From contig JAHJTN010000017.1 of assembly GCA_018829465.1 (NCBI GenBank), forward strand, positions 1 to 64,000: a DNA stretch of 64,000 nt, in the 5' to 3' direction. Numbering within the stretch: the first letter of the stretch is position 1; the number at the start of each line of letters is the position of its first letter. This DNA comes from Bacteroidota bacterium (GTDB lineage: Bacteria > Bacteroidota > Bacteroidia > Flavobacteriales > Flavobacteriaceae). The notes below the pieces were generated by a model. The model was not told the DNA's origin. It was given only the letters and a program-made list of their open reading frames with translations, and made no database searches. The position numbers were made by a program, and so were the translations under genes. Below are positions 17,154 through 26,804 of the stretch, one piece after another.

Positions 17154-18587
17154 ATGATTCCCAACCCACCCACATACGCATCGGCCCTACAAAATCCGAT
17201 TTTCAAACTTATTGGTCAAACGGCAGACAACATGGAAACGGAAGCGTATGTGATTGGGGGTTTCGTGCGTGACTACCTCATGCAACGAAACACGCCAAAA
17301 GACATAGATGTGGTGGCCATAGGCAGCGGTATCGATTTGGCCCAGCGCGTAGCAGCCCGGCTTTCCGGCAATCCTTCGGTGCAGGTTTTTAAGAATTTCG
17401 GCACGGCCATGGTAAAAACTCCCGGACTCGAAGTAGAATTTGTCGGTGCCAGAAAAGAGAGTTACCAACGGCACAGCCGCAAACCGGCTGTTGAAAACGG
17501 CAGTTTAAAAGACGACCAATTGCGACGCGATTTTACCATAAATGCTATGGCGTTGAGTCTTAACGAAAAAACATTTGGACAGCTGCTCGATCCTTTTAAC
17601 GGTTTGTCCGATTTGGAATCTAAAATCCTCCGAACGCCAACCAATCCCAACATCACCTTTTCAGACGATCCGCTTCGCATGATGCGCGCCGTGCGCTTTG
17701 CAACCCAACTCGGTTTTAAAATCAGCGAAGAAGCTTATGCAGCCATCGAACAAAACCACAACCGATTGGATATTATCTCGCGCGAGCGCATAGTGGACGA
17801 ATTGCATAAAATTTTACTGTCACCCAAACCCTCAGTCGGCTTTTTGTTGCTCGAAAAAACCGGTTTATTGCAACATTTTTTGCCTGAGTTGATTGCGCTT
17901 AAAGGCATCGAAGAAATTGAAGGCCAACGCCACAAAGACAATTTTTATCATACCTTTGAGGTTGTAGATAACATAGCCAAATACACTGATGATTTGTGGT
18001 TGCGGTGGGCCGCACTTCTGCACGATATAGGCAAAGCACCCACTAAAAAATTTCAGGAACCTATCGGCTGGACGTTTCACGGACACGAATTTGTTGGCTC
18101 CAAGATGGTTTACAAGCTCTTTAAAAGATTAAAAATGCCGCTAAACGAGAAAATGAAGTTTGTACAAAAAATGGTGCTTTTGAGTTCCCGCCCCATCGCC
18201 TTGTCCAATGATGGCGTTACAGACTCTGCCGTTCGCAGGTTGATTTTTGATGCCGGTGAAGATATAGACAGTTTGATGACGCTTTGCGAAGCAGACATCA
18301 CCACCAAAAACCCCAACCGCTTTCAAAAATATCACGATAATTTTAGAATGGTGCGTCAGAAGATAGAAGAGGTAGAAGCGCGAGACCACGTTCGAAATTT
18401 TCAACCACCCGTGAGTGGAGAACAGATTATGGAAACTTTTGGCATTGGTCCATGTAGAGAGGTGGGACAAATCAAAGATGCCATAAAAGAGGCTATTTTG
18501 GATGGAAAAATTCCCAACGAAAACCAAGCCGCCCATGAAATGATGCTCAAGTTAGGCGAAAAATTGGGATTGCAAAAAGTACACTAA
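17154..18587 (+). CDS. cca: CCA-adding tRNA nucleotidyltransferase with HD domain
   Basis: 477 residues from ATG 17154; the frame runs back to TTG 17118, but that codon lies in the -7 box. Adds or repairs the 3' CCA end of tRNAs. The class II nucleotidyltransferase head has GGFVRD and the catalytic DID carboxylates (PKDIDVVAIG), then the RRDFTINAMAL and DDPLRMMRAVRFA motifs. The C-terminal half has an HD phosphohydrolase-type domain (LLHDIGKAPT, with GHEFVGSK). Length and domain order fit the bacterial CCA/HD type. No second nucleotidyltransferase is seen in the window. Heme A synthase follows 10 nt downstream, likely co-transcribed. Confidence 0.95.
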   Translation: MIPNPPTYASALQNPIFKLIGQTADNMETEAYVIGGFVRDYLMQRNTPKDIDVVAIGSGIDLAQRVAARLSGNPSVQVFKNFGTAMVKTPGLEVEFVGARKESYQRHSRKPAVENGSLKDDQLRRDFTINAMALSLNEKTFGQLLDPFNGLSDLESKILRTPTNPNITFSDDPLRMMRAVRFATQLGFKISEEAYAAIEQNHNRLDIISRERIVDELHKILLSPKPSVGFLLLEKTGLLQHFLPELIALKGIEEIEGQRHKDNFYHTFEVVDNIAKYTDDLWLRWAALLHDIGKAPTKKFQEPIGWTFHGHEFVGSKMVYKLFKRLKMPLNEKMKFVQKMVLLSSRPIALSNDGVTDSAVRRLIFDAGEDIDSLMTLCEADITTKNPNRFQKYHDNFRMVRQKIEEVEARDHVRNFQPPVSGEQIMETFGIGPCREVGQIKDAIKEAILDGKIPNENQAAHEMMLKLGEKLGLQKVH

Positions 18588-18597
18588 ACAACTGATA

Positions 18598-19647
18598 ATG
18601 TATAAAAAATGGTACATCAGACTTTTAAAAACCGCTTTGGTTTTAGTCTATCTTGTGATTTTAGCCGGTGCCGTAGTTCGAATGACCGGTTCCGGAATGG
18701 GTTGCCCCGATTGGCCCAAATGCTTTGGCTACCTCATTCCACCTACAGATGAGGCTGTTTTAACCTGGCAACCCAACAGAATCTTTGAAAAAGGACAAAT
18801 GATTATACACGATGAAGCACTTTGGTCTGCAAGGTCAAATTTTGTTTCCGGTTCAGATTTAGATTTGTCAAATTTTGAAAAATACACCAAACACGATTAT
18901 GCTATTTTCAATACTTTGCATACCTGGACAGAGTACATCAACCGTCTTTTTGGCGCCTTGGCCGGACTTGCCGTTTTGCTCACGGCAGTGTTTGCAATTT
19001 CATATTGGAAAGACCGCAAAAGCATTACACTGCTCTCTTGGCTGTTGGTATTCATGATGGTTTTTCAGGCTTGGTTGGGTGCCGTAGTTGTCTATTCCGT
19101 ACTTACACCTTACAAAATTTCGATCCACATGTTTATGGCTTTGGCCATTGTAGCCTTGCAGCTCTACTTGCTACATACCACCCGAAAGACCAAGCCAAGC
19201 GTAGTTCAGTTTGCCTTATTCAGCAAACTAGCACTAGCTACTTTGGTTTTGCTACTTGTTCAAATTTTTCTCGGTGTCTTGGTCAGGCAAGAAGTTGACA
19301 CTACCGTCAAAGCAGTGGGGTATGCAGATAAAAGCCTTTGGACTGAGGCATTGACAAACAGTTGGTTTTATGTACACCGATCGCTGTCGCTTCTGTTTTT
19401 GATTCTAAACGGTTGGATGTTTGTAGAACTTCGAAAAATAGGACAGCTTCCTGTGAGTATGCTGGGCATAGTTTCTTCTATGCTCGCTGTTGTATTGATG
19501 GGTATTTTGATGGCTTATTTCGATTTTCCGTTTTTGTCGCAACCACTGCACATGCTGCTCGCATCTATACTTTTCGGCTTCCAATTTTGGTTTTGCCTAA
19601 AATGTTTTACCGCGCAAAATATTTCCATTCAAACAAATATTGTGTAG
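18598..19647 (+). CDS. ctaA: Heme A synthase (COX15/CtaA family)
   Basis: 349 residues, an integral membrane enzyme that oxidises the C8 methyl of heme O to make heme A for cytochrome aa3-type oxidases. The N-terminal helix with VILAGAVVRMTGSGMGCPDWPKC is diagnostic. Further hydrophobic helices follow, including TEYINRLFGALAGLAVLL, in which the family has its conserved Glu and nearby His residues, and YVHRSLSLLFLIL and QPLHMLLASILFG, each carrying a candidate heme-ligand His. The large extracytoplasmic loop after helix 1 (about residues 45-95) is common in Bacteroidetes versions. It implies aerobic respiration with an aa3-type oxidase. Confidence 0.95.
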   Translation: MYKKWYIRLLKTALVLVYLVILAGAVVRMTGSGMGCPDWPKCFGYLIPPTDEAVLTWQPNRIFEKGQMIIHDEALWSARSNFVSGSDLDLSNFEKYTKHDYAIFNTLHTWTEYINRLFGALAGLAVLLTAVFAISYWKDRKSITLLSWLLVFMMVFQAWLGAVVVYSVLTPYKISIHMFMALAIVALQLYLLHTTRKTKPSVVQFALFSKLALATLVLLLVQIFLGVLVRQEVDTTVKAVGYADKSLWTEALTNSWFYVHRSLSLLFLILNGWMFVELRKIGQLPVSMLGIVSSMLAVVLMGILMAYFDFPFLSQPLHMLLASILFGFQFWFCLKCFTAQNISIQTNIV

Positions 19648-19674
19648 TTTCGCACCAATTATAAGTGTTTACCC

Positions 19675-20184
19675 ATGATTTACAGATTTAGAGTGATATT
19701 GGACGTAGAAGATGATGTCTTCAGGGATATCGAAATACAAGAAGAGGCAACTTTGGAAGATTTTCACAATGCCATCACCCAAGCTTTTGGATTTGACGGC
19801 AGTGAAATGGCCGCTTTTTATGACAGCGACGACGAGTGGAATCAGGGCGATGAGTACATGCTTTTTGATATGGGCGAGGACGATGTGCGCAAAATGTCTG
19901 AAATCAAGCTCAATGAGGTGGCTTCTGCACAACACGACCGCTTGCTTTATATCTACGATTTTTTAAGTCTGTGGAAATTTTTGGTCGAATTGATGGATAT
20001 CGCCGAGCCCGATACGGCTGTGTTGTATCCACATTTGGTTCAAGCACACGGACTGGTTCCGGAAGAAGCCCCGGAAACATTCTTCGAATCGGAAACCGGT
20101 TTTGACGAAGATATCAGTTTGGATGACGACGACGAAGATTTTGATGATTTTGATGACACAAGTTACGGGATGAGTTTGAATTAA
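19675..20184 (+). CDS. pRiA4b ORF-3-like family protein with acidic tail
   Basis: 169 residues. The N-terminal ~110 residues (MIYRFRVILDVEDDVFRDIE ... ITQAFGFDGSEMAAFYDSDD ... YIYDFLSLWKFLVEL) match the plasmid pRiA4b ORF-3-like family, a small alpha/beta fold of unknown function related to IS1096 TnpR-like proteins. The C-terminus is a run of Asp/Glu (about 150-163). There is no transposase or inverted repeat nearby, so this is a resident gene and not a mobile element. It sits 27 nt after ctaA and 16 nt before the NdpA-like gene, all on the plus strand. Confidence 0.85.
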   Translation: MIYRFRVILDVEDDVFRDIEIQEEATLEDFHNAITQAFGFDGSEMAAFYDSDDEWNQGDEYMLFDMGEDDVRKMSEIKLNEVASAQHDRLLYIYDFLSLWKFLVELMDIAEPDTAVLYPHLVQAHGLVPEEAPETFFESETGFDEDISLDDDDEDFDDFDDTSYGMSLN

Positions 20185-20200
20185 TCCATTTTAGAAACAC

Positions 20201-21259
20201 ATGTTAAATCTTTATAATGCCCATATTGAATTGCTCAGCATTCACCGCGTGGGAAACAAAAGTAGGAGTGAAGGGTATTTTTTATCGGAAAAACCCTACG
20301 CTTATAGCGATGAATTAGCCCCACTGCTCAAAGAGTTTTTTCTGAAACCATTTAGGGGCAAAGAGCACAATTATTATCACTTTGCACATGAGACCGATTT
20401 AGAATTTCACACGCTTTCCGAGCTCTGCAAACAACTTTTCGCAGAACCGAAATCTTTTCAAGACGTTGCCCGAAAAATAACACTCCATCTATATGACCAA
20501 TCGCAACATCCGCATATCAAAAGTGGCGAAGTTTATGTAGCATATTTTTCAGATTTGCAGCTAGACAATCAGAAAATAGACGGCTTGGGAATTTTTAAAA
20601 GTGAACTCAAACACGAATTTTTGCAGTTTGAAGAAAAAGAAAACAACCTTAATCTGATGTTGCAACAAGGCGTCAGCCTGAACAAGCTAGACAAAGGTTG
20701 TCTGATTTTCAACACCAACCAAGAAGACGGATACAAAGTACTCTCCGTAGATGCAAACCGATACGACAGCAAGTATTGGTTGGAAAGTTTTTTGGCTGTG
20801 GCCCAACTGCACGACGACAATTTTTTAACCAAAAACTACCTGAAGTTTTGTAAAGACTTCGCCAAAGATGTAGTCTTGCCGGCAGAAGATAAAAAAGAGG
20901 AAGTGATGTTTCTGAACAAATCGGTCAACTACTTCGCCAAGAATGACGATTTTGAAGAAAGCAAATTCATCAACGAAGTCATCCAAAATCCTGATCTGAT
21001 CCCGGAATTCAAAAACTACAAGGTAGAACGTGGGCCCAAGTACAGTATTGAAGACCTCAGCGAGTTTTCCATAGCCAACAAAGCAGTTTCTGTGGCCCGG
21101 AAAAACATGCGCGGCATTATCAATTTGGACACGAATATTCAGATAAAAATGGATTTTATCAATTCGGATTCCGCCGAAAAATTTGTAGAAAAAGGTTGGG
21201 ATGAAGAAAAACAAATGTATTATTATCTGGTATATTTCAATAAAGAACAACGGTCGTGA
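20201..21259 (+). CDS. Nucleoid-associated protein, NdpA/YejK (NA37) family
   Basis: 352 residues. The N-terminus (NAHIELLSIHRVGNKSRSEG, then FFLKPFRG) and the middle segment SGEVYVAYFSDLQLDNQKIDGLGIFKSE fit the 37-kDa nucleoid-associated protein family, which in Escherichia coli (YejK) binds the nucleoid. Its precise role is not known. Length fits the family. Cytoplasmic, no membrane segment. It lies just before the deformylase gene, which seems to have its own promoter. Confidence 0.82.
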   Translation: MLNLYNAHIELLSIHRVGNKSRSEGYFLSEKPYAYSDELAPLLKEFFLKPFRGKEHNYYHFAHETDLEFHTLSELCKQLFAEPKSFQDVARKITLHLYDQSQHPHIKSGEVYVAYFSDLQLDNQKIDGLGIFKSELKHEFLQFEEKENNLNLMLQQGVSLNKLDKGCLIFNTNQEDGYKVLSVDANRYDSKYWLESFLAVAQLHDDNFLTKNYLKFCKDFAKDVVLPAEDKKEEVMFLNKSVNYFAKNDDFEESKFINEVIQNPDLIPEFKNYKVERGPKYSIEDLSEFSIANKAVSVARKNMRGIINLDTNIQIKMDFINSDSAEKFVEKGWDEEKQMYYYLVYFNKEQRS

Positions 21260-21278
21260 CCGAAATGTAAAATAATCT

Positions 21279-21286
21279 TATTTTTG
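21279..21286 (+). promoter_or_regulatory. Promoter -7 box for def
   Basis: TATTTTTG matches TAnnTTTG, 17 nt before the def start codon. No clear -33 TTG. Confidence 0.45.
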
Positions 21287-21303
21287 CAGCAGAAAAAAGT
21301 GTT

Positions 21304-21882
21304 ATGATACTACCGATTACGGCCTATGGCGATCCTGTTTTACGTGCCAAAGCAGCAGAAATTTCTCCGGACTATCCCAAGCTCAAGGAATTGATAGACA
21401 ATATGTACGAAACCATGTATGCGGCTAGTGGTGTTGGTTTGGCAGCCCCACAAGTGGGATTGTCTATCAGGTTGTTTGTTGTGGACGCCACGCCCATGTC
21501 TGAAGACGAAGACCTGACGCCTACGGAAGCCAAAACCTTAAAAGCTTTCAAAAAAGTTTTTATCAATCCTACAATTGTGGAAGAAAGCGGCAAAGAATGG
21601 GATTTTAATGAGGGCTGCCTCAGCATACCTGATATACGTGAAGATGTCAGTAGAAAATCGGCTTTAAAAATCACCTATCAAGACGAAGATTTTAAAACAC
21701 ATACGGAAGTCTATGATGGCATTTCTGCTCGAATTATCCAACACGAATACGATCATATAGAAGGGGTTTTGTTTACTGACAAACTATCTCCTTTTAAAAA
21801 GAGAATCCTAAAAGGAAAGCTGTTAAACATCAGTAAAGGAAAAATAAAAGTGTCCTATAAAATGCGTTTCCCAAACGTTTAA
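21304..21882 (+). CDS. def: Peptide deformylase
   Basis: 192 residues. Removes the formyl group from the N-terminal methionine of new proteins. All three family motifs are present: GVGLAAPQVGL (motif 1), EGCLS at 103-107 with metal ligand Cys105 (motif 2) and HEYDH at 147-151 with metal ligands His147 and His151 and catalytic Glu148 (motif 3). A complete, active-looking enzyme. The 15-nt gap to the DUF5606 gene and the next short gap to mazG suggest one operon, an arrangement common in Flavobacteriia. Confidence 0.97.
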   Translation: MILPITAYGDPVLRAKAAEISPDYPKLKELIDNMYETMYAASGVGLAAPQVGLSIRLFVVDATPMSEDEDLTPTEAKTLKAFKKVFINPTIVEESGKEWDFNEGCLSIPDIREDVSRKSALKITYQDEDFKTHTEVYDGISARIIQHEYDHIEGVLFTDKLSPFKKRILKGKLLNISKGKIKVSYKMRFPNV

Positions 21883-21897
21883 AACCATCATCATCCA

Positions 21898-22347
21898 ATG
21901 CCAAATAAGTTAGACGAAATATTAGCCATTTCCGGCAAACCCGGATTATTCGAATTATCTGCAAGAACCCGCACCGGATTTATCGCTAAGTCATTACTAA
22001 CCGGGAAGACACATACTTTTGGCGTGCGCGACCAAGTGAGTGTGCTTTCCGAAATTGCCATCTACACCAATGCAGAAGAAATTCCATTGCCAGAGGTTTT
22101 ACAAGCCATTCAAGCCAAAGAAAGCGGCAAATTGGTAGATAAAAGTATCAAAGACGACAAGAAAAAACTGATGGCATATTTTGAGGAAATCGTCCCCAAT
22201 TTTGACCGACAGCGCGTCTATCCGAGCGATGCCAAAAAGGTGATTCAGTGGTACAATACACTTACAGAAAATGCTTTAATAGACTTTGAGGAAAAACTGA
22301 GCAAAAACGCAAATAGAGAGGTTGTTTCCAAGGATGAAGAGGAATAA
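21898..22347 (+). CDS. DUF5606-family protein
   Basis: 149 residues. MPNKLDEILAISGKPGLFEL begins a conserved Bacteroidetes-specific family (DUF5606) of unknown function, with a small beta-domain N-terminus (residues 1-60) followed by helices rich in Lys and Asp. Cytoplasmic. It sits between def and mazG, so it is probably expressed with them, but nothing shows its role. Confidence 0.88.
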   Translation: MPNKLDEILAISGKPGLFELSARTRTGFIAKSLLTGKTHTFGVRDQVSVLSEIAIYTNAEEIPLPEVLQAIQAKESGKLVDKSIKDDKKKLMAYFEEIVPNFDRQRVYPSDAKKVIQWYNTLTENALIDFEEKLSKNANREVVSKDEEE

Positions 22348-22363
22348 GATTTAGTTTTTAGTC

Positions 22364-23137
22364 ATGAACAACCGACAAACCCAACTCAATTCCATCAACC
22401 GTTTGCTCAACATCATGGACGATTTGCGTGCCGGATGTCCGTGGGACAAAAAGCAAACTTTTGAAAGCCTGAGGCATCTTACCATCGAAGAAACCTACGA
22501 ACTCGGCGATGCCATTTTAGATAACGACCTTTTGGAAATAAAAAAAGAGTTGGGCGATTTGTTGTTGCACATTGTTTTTTATGCCAAAATAGGTTCCGAA
22601 AGCGAGGCTTTTGATATAGGCGATGTGGCAGAATCCATATCTGAAAAGCTCATCCACCGGCATCCACATATATACGGCAATGTCGATGCTGCCGATGAAG
22701 AAACCGTAAAAGCCAATTGGGAACAGCTCAAACTCAAAGAAGGAAAAAAATCGGTTTTGGAAGGCGTGCCTAAATCCTTGCCGGCTTTGGTCAAAGCCAG
22801 CCGGATACAAGATAAAGTACGAGCCGTTGGGTTTGATTGGGAGGAACCACATCAAGTATTAGATAAAGTGGTGGAGGAGCTAAATGAGTTGCGGGTGGAA
22901 CTGAAAAACGCCAACAAAGACACCATAGAAGCCGAATTTGGCGATGTGCTTTTCTCCATGATCAACTATGCCCGGTTTATCGGCGTTAATCCCGAAGATG
23001 CTTTGGAGCGCACCAATAAAAAATTCATCAAACGCTTTCAATACCTCGAACAAAAAGCTAAAGAACTCGGCAAAAAACTTTCTGAGATGACCTTGGCGGA
23101 GATGGATGTGTATTGGGAGGAGAGTAAGAAGAGGTAG
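22364..23137 (+). CDS. mazG: Nucleoside triphosphate pyrophosphohydrolase MazG
   Basis: 257 residues, two MazG domains as in the Escherichia coli enzyme. Hydrolyses (d)NTPs to NMPs and pyrophosphate, acting in pool cleaning and in lowering ppGpp. Domain 1 has CPWDKKQTFESLRHLTIEETYEL and the metal-binding KKELGDLLLHIVFYAKI (ExxD pattern). Domain 2 has VVEELNELRVEL and EAEFGDVLFSMINYAR, again EExxE...ExxD. There is no mazEF toxin pair beside it. Last gene of the def unit, followed by a strong terminator. Confidence 0.96.
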   Translation: MNNRQTQLNSINRLLNIMDDLRAGCPWDKKQTFESLRHLTIEETYELGDAILDNDLLEIKKELGDLLLHIVFYAKIGSESEAFDIGDVAESISEKLIHRHPHIYGNVDAADEETVKANWEQLKLKEGKKSVLEGVPKSLPALVKASRIQDKVRAVGFDWEEPHQVLDKVVEELNELRVELKNANKDTIEAEFGDVLFSMINYARFIGVNPEDALERTNKKFIKRFQYLEQKAKELGKKLSEMTLAEMDVYWEESKKR

Positions 23138-23160
23138 CTCCAATTTCTGTACTTAAAATA

Positions 23161-23195
23161 AAAACCCCTCAAAGGCATTGCCATTGAGGGGTTTT
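23161..23195. terminator. Bidirectional intrinsic terminator between mazG and pnp
   Basis: A perfect 12-bp stem AAAACCCCTCAA / TTGAGGGGTTTT with an 11-nt loop. The stem itself supplies T-runs on both strands. It lies 24 nt after mazG and 23 nt after the convergent pnp stop. Confidence 0.9.
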
Positions 23196-23217
23196 ATATA
23201 GTCAGAAAACGACTTTC

Positions 23218-25431
23218 TTAGTCTCTGTCGTTATCTCTTGGCCTTCTGTCGCGTCTGTCGTCTCTGCCGCGATTGTCTCTGCTTCGGTTGTCGTCTCTAG
23301 GTGGTCTGGCAACATAACCTTCGGGTTTGGGCAATACCGCTTTGCGCGAAACCTTTTCCTTGCGGGTTCTTGGATCTAAACCAAAGTATTTCACTTCTAT
23401 CACATCTCCTAAATTGACAACATCGGTTACGTTTTCTGTGCGTTCCCAAGCCAACTCTGATACGTGAAGCAAAACTTCGTTTCCGGGTGCTTCGGTGTAT
23501 TCTACTACGGCACCAAAATCAAGAACTTTGATTACCTTCACTTCGTAGATTTCTCCTACTTGTGGTTTGAACATCAAAGAGTCTATCTTAGCAATCACAG
23601 CATCGATTCCTTCTTGGCTGGTTCCAAGGATTTCAACAATGCCTTGTTCATTTTCTTCGTTGACCACGATGGTGGTGCCCGTAGTTTTTTGAAGTTCTTG
23701 GATGACTTTGCCGCCCGGGCCAATCAAGGCACCAATCAAACTGCCCGGTATGGTTTTGGTCACAATTTTAGGAGCGTGCGCTTTGACACTTTCTCGGGGT
23801 TGTGCGATGGTTTCTTTAATTTTTGACATGATGTGTAAACGACCTGCCTGTGCCTGTTTTAACGCTTTTACAAGAATTTCGTAAGGCATCCCTTTTACTT
23901 TGATGTCCATTTGGCAAGCCGTGATACCGTCTTCGGTTCCGGTTACTTTAAAGTCCATGTCACCCAAGTGGTCTTCGTCACCAAGGATGTCTGAAAGCAC
24001 CGCGTATCGGTCGCCGTCAGAAATCAGTCCCATGGCAATACCCGAAACCGGTTTTTTCATTTGAACACCGGCATCCATCAAGGCCATAGTTCCGGCGCAA
24101 ACCGTAGCCATGGAAGAAGATCCGTTAGATTCCAATACTTCTGATACCACTCGAATAGTGTACGGACAATCATCCGAAACCATATTTTTCAAAGCGCGTT
24201 GGGCTAAGTTTCCATGGCCAATTTCGCGCCGAGAAGTCCCTCTAAGCGGATAAGCTTCACCCGTACAAAACGGCGGGAAGTTGTAGTGTAGATAGAAAGT
24301 CTCCTCACCCTGATGCGTTGGCATGTCAATCATATTGGCTTCGCGAGAAGTCCCTAAGGTTACAGTAGCCAAAGCCTGTGTTTCGCCACGTGTAAAGATT
24401 GCCGAACCATGGGTAGATGGCAAGTAATCAATCTCACACCAAATAGGACGTATATCAGTTGTTTTTCGGCCATCTAAACGAAGCCCTTCACTAAGTGTCA
24501 ACTCTCTGACGGCTTCTTTTTCTATTTTGCTAAAATATTTGCTGACGAGCCCGCCTTTTTCTTCCAATTCTTCTTCGGAAAACAAGGCCATAACCTCTTC
24601 TTTTACGGCTGAAAATGCTTCGCTGCGTTCTCTTTTGCCAAGACCGGCTTTGGCAATGTCGTAAATTTTTTGGTAGGCTGCTTCGCGCACTTTGGCTTCA
24701 ATGGTTTCATCGCCTGCTTCTACAGCGTACTCGCGGGTGGTTTTTTTGCCAAAGGCTTCTGCCAAGCGAATTTGAGCGGCACATTGAACTTTAATGGCTT
24801 CGTGTGCAAACTTGATGGCTTCTGTCATTTCTTCTTCAGAAATTTCTTTCATTTCGCCTTCTACCATCATCACAGAATCCATAGAAGCTCCGATAATCAT
24901 GTCAATGTCTGACTCAAGCAACTGACTTCTACTCGGATTTAAAATGAATTTTCCGTTAACTCGACCTACGCGTGCCTCAGATATGGGACATTCAAAGGGA
25001 ATGTCAGACAACTGGATGGCGGCGGAAGCTGCCAAACCCGCCAATGCGTCGGGCATCACTTCATCGTCGTGAGACATCAGTTGTATCATCACCTGTGTTT
25101 CGGTTTTGTAGTCTGATGGAAACAAAGGACGTAAAACGCGGTCAACAATTCGCATGGTGAGTACTTCTCCATCACTGGGTCTGGCTTCTCTCTTGAAGAA
25201 TCCACCCGGATAGCGACCGGCAGCGGCAAATTTTTCGCGATAATCTACGGTTAGTGGAAAGAAATCCATAGTGCTTTCCTTATAGGAAGACACAACGGTA
25301 CAAAGCAACATGGCGTTGCCCATTTGCACGACTACAGCGCCGTGTGCTTGTTTGGCAAGTTTGCCGGTTTCGAGGGAAATGCTTCGCCCGTCACCAAGGT
25401 CTATGACCTCTCTTTTTACTTCTGGAATCAT
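23218..25431 (-). CDS. pnp: Polynucleotide phosphorylase
   Basis: 737 residues. A 3'-5' phosphorolytic exoribonuclease of RNA decay. Two RNase PH domains are visible: the first begins near [20 protein letters not shown], the second contains [17 protein letters not shown] and the active-site region [23 protein letters not shown] domain ([19 protein letters not shown]) and an S1 domain ([20 protein letters not shown]) follow. The last ~25 residues are an Arg/Asp-rich tail, common in Bacteroidetes versions. It follows rpsO on the same strand, as in many bacteria, but has its own -7 box. Confidence 0.98.
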   Translation of the reverse strand: MIPEVKREVIDLGDGRSISLETGKLAKQAHGAVVVQMGNAMLLCTVVSSYKESTMDFFPLTVDYREKFAAAGRYPGGFFKREARPSDGEVLTMRIVDRVLRPLFPSDYKTETQVMIQLMSHDDEVMPDALAGLAASAAIQLSDIPFECPISEARVGRVNGKFILNPSRSQLLESDIDMIIGASMDSVMMVEGEMKEISEEEMTEAIKFAHEAIKVQCAAQIRLAEAFGKKTTREYAVEAGDETIEAKVREAAYQKIYDIAKAGLGKRERSEAFSAVKEEVMALFSEEELEEKGGLVSKYFSKIEKEAVRELTLSEGLRLDGRKTTDIRPIWCEIDYLPSTHGSAIFTRGETQALATVTLGTSREANMIDMPTHQGEETFYLHYNFPPFCTGEAYPLRGTSRREIGHGNLAQRALKNMVSDDCPYTIRVVSEVLESNGSSSMATVCAGTMALMDAGVQMKKPVSGIAMGLISDGDRYAVLSDILGDEDHLGDMDFKVTGTEDGITACQMDIKVKGMPYEILVKALKQAQAGRLHIMSKIKETIAQPRESVKAHAPKIVTKTIPGSLIGALIGPGGKVIQELQKTTGTTIVVNEENEQGIVEILGTSQEGIDAVIAKIDSLMFKPQVGEIYEVKVIKVLDFGAVVEYTEAPGNEVLLHVSELAWERTENVTDVVNLGDVIEVKYFGLDPRTRKEKVSRKAVLPKPEGYVARPPRDDNRSRDNRGRDDRRDRRPRDNDRD

Positions 25432-25444
25432 TACTTAAATTTTT

Positions 25445-25452
25445 CAAAATTA
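25445..25452 (-). promoter_or_regulatory. Promoter -7 box for pnp
   Basis: The minus strand reads TAATTTTG, matching TAnnTTTG, 13 nt before the pnp ATG, which would give a very short leader. Confidence 0.45.
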
Positions 25453-25522
25453 GACTAAGATGTTGTTGTGTCGTGGTTGCGTCCGCCAATGAAAAACTAA
25501 GTAAGCCTTCTTTATATAACAA

Positions 25523-25540
25523 AAGAGGCCGAGGCCTCTT
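25523..25540. terminator. Hairpin after rpsO
   Basis: An 8-bp perfect stem AAGAGGCC / GGCCTCTT with a 2-nt centre, 9 nt past the rpsO stop. On the minus strand TTTTGTTATA follows. Between rpsO and pnp this is also the usual place for PNPase-mediated control. Confidence 0.65.
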
Positions 25541-25548
25541 CTGTTTTT

Positions 25549-25818
25549 TTATTTACGAATACCCAAATCTTTGATTAGACTACGGTATTTGACAATGTCT
25601 TTTTTGCTGAGGTAATCCAACAAACTTCTTCTTTTACCTACCAAACGAACCAATGAACGCTCGGTGTTGTAATCTTTTCTGTTTCTTTTCAAGTGCTCGG
25701 TCAAGTGGTTGATGCGGAACGTGAAAAGTGCAATCTGTCCTTCGGTAGAACCGGTATCAGTTGCAGATTTGCCATACTGGGCAAAAATTTCTTGTTTTTT
25801 TTCTGTTTCTAAATACAT
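25549..25818 (-). CDS. rpsO: 30S ribosomal protein S15
   Basis: 89 residues, the normal S15 length. Binds the central domain of 16S rRNA early in small-subunit assembly. FRINHLTEHLKRNRKDYNT and LVRLVGKRRSLLDYLSKKD are the conserved RNA-contact segments. Standing just before pnp on the same strand, it keeps the widely conserved rpsO-pnp order. A full promoter lies upstream at 25868-25897. Confidence 0.98.
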   Translation of the reverse strand: MYLETEKKQEIFAQYGKSATDTGSTEGQIALFTFRINHLTEHLKRNRKDYNTERSLVRLVGKRRSLLDYLSKKDIVKYRSLIKDLGIRK

Positions 25819-25867
25819 GCAAACATTGTTTTAAATTATTATTATGTATCGATATTTTATCGAGCGG

Positions 25868-25897
25868 CAAAGGTAAAATTAAATATCCGATTTACAA
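25868..25897 (-). promoter_or_regulatory. Promoter for rpsO (TTG - 19 nt - TACCTTTG)
   Basis: The minus strand shows TTG (25895-25897), a 19-nt spacer and TACCTTTG (25868-25875), the full Bacteroidetes consensus. Start codon 50 nt downstream. Confidence 0.6.
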
Positions 25898-25919
25898 CAA
25901 ATTACCTTTATAAATTTAT

Positions 25920-26780
25920 TTATTCTCTAAATGGCAAATTCAAAATGAGGTCAATGTATTGATTAACGGTTTTCTTTAAGTCTTTTCTGTGTACGATTGC
26001 GTCTAAAAATCCGTGTTCCAGCAAAAATTCTGAGGTTTGAAAACCATCGGGCAAGTCTTTGCCGGTAGTGTCTTTTACTACCCTAGGGCCTGCAAAGCCA
26101 ATCAGTGCACCCGGTTCGCCTATATTGATATCTCCCAACATGGCAAAGGAAGCTGTTGTGCCTCCAGTAGTGGGGTCTGTACACAATGAAATGTAAGGTA
26201 TTTTTGCATCTGCCAATTGTGCTAGTTTTACGGATGTTTTAGCCAATTGCATAAGCGAAAAGGCTGCTTCCATCATGCGTGCGCCACCCGATTTTGATAT
26301 AATGAGCAGCGGTGTTTTGTGCTTCAACGAATAATCGGCCGCCCTTACAATCTTTTCTCCAACCACCGAGCCCATAGAACCACCGATAAAGGCAAAATCC
26401 ATGCAAGCGACAACCAAATCACGACCTTTAGACTTGCCTACAGCTGTGCGTATGGCATCGGTGAGTTTGGTTTTAGACTGCGCTTCTTTTAGTCTTTCAC
26501 CATATTTTTTGGTGTCTTCAAAGCGAAGCATGTCTTTGGAAGTTACACTTGCGTCGAGCTCTTTAAATTTTCCGTCGTCAAAGAGAATTTCAAAATATTC
26601 TTTGCTGCCAATACGGACGTGATAATCGTCTTCCGGGCTTACATAGTAGTGTTTCTCCAAATCTTCGGCATCTACAATCTTGCCGGTTGGCGATTTGTAC
26701 CACAGTCCTTTTGGCACATCTTTTTTGGATTCTGTAGGGGTTTGAATTCCTTTTTCTTTTCGCTTAAACCATGATGACAT
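25920..26780 (-). CDS. accD: Acetyl-CoA carboxylase carboxyltransferase subunit beta, without zinc-ribbon cysteines
   Basis: 286 residues. Transfers the carboxyl group from biotin to acetyl-CoA to make malonyl-CoA, together with AccA. The crotonase-like core is well conserved ([66 protein letters not shown]). The N-terminal zinc ribbon of Escherichia coli AccD is replaced: its four cysteines align with Ser30, Gly33, Ser48 and Asp51 here. The flanking pattern ([20 protein letters not shown]) is otherwise kept. I recall the same change in other flavobacterial AccD proteins. The gene lies 24 nt downstream of fbaA. Confidence 0.96.
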   Translation of the reverse strand: MSSWFKRKEKGIQTPTESKKDVPKGLWYKSPTGKIVDAEDLEKHYYVSPEDDYHVRIGSKEYFEILFDDGKFKELDASVTSKDMLRFEDTKKYGERLKEAQSKTKLTDAIRTAVGKSKGRDLVVACMDFAFIGGSMGSVVGEKIVRAADYSLKHKTPLLIISKSGGARMMEAAFSLMQLAKTSVKLAQLADAKIPYISLCTDPTTGGTTASFAMLGDINIGEPGALIGFAGPRVVKDTTGKDLPDGFQTSEFLLEHGFLDAIVHRKDLKKTVNQYIDLILNLPFRE

Positions 26781-26804
26781 AGCAGAGAAATTTTGGATGG
26801 AACG

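Noticed and set aside
19675-23137. pRiA4b ORF-3-like, NdpA and MazG genes as a defence or mobile island
   Set aside because: They sit with def and DUF5606 in a normal flavobacterial housekeeping order, without transposase, nuclease or toxin genes.
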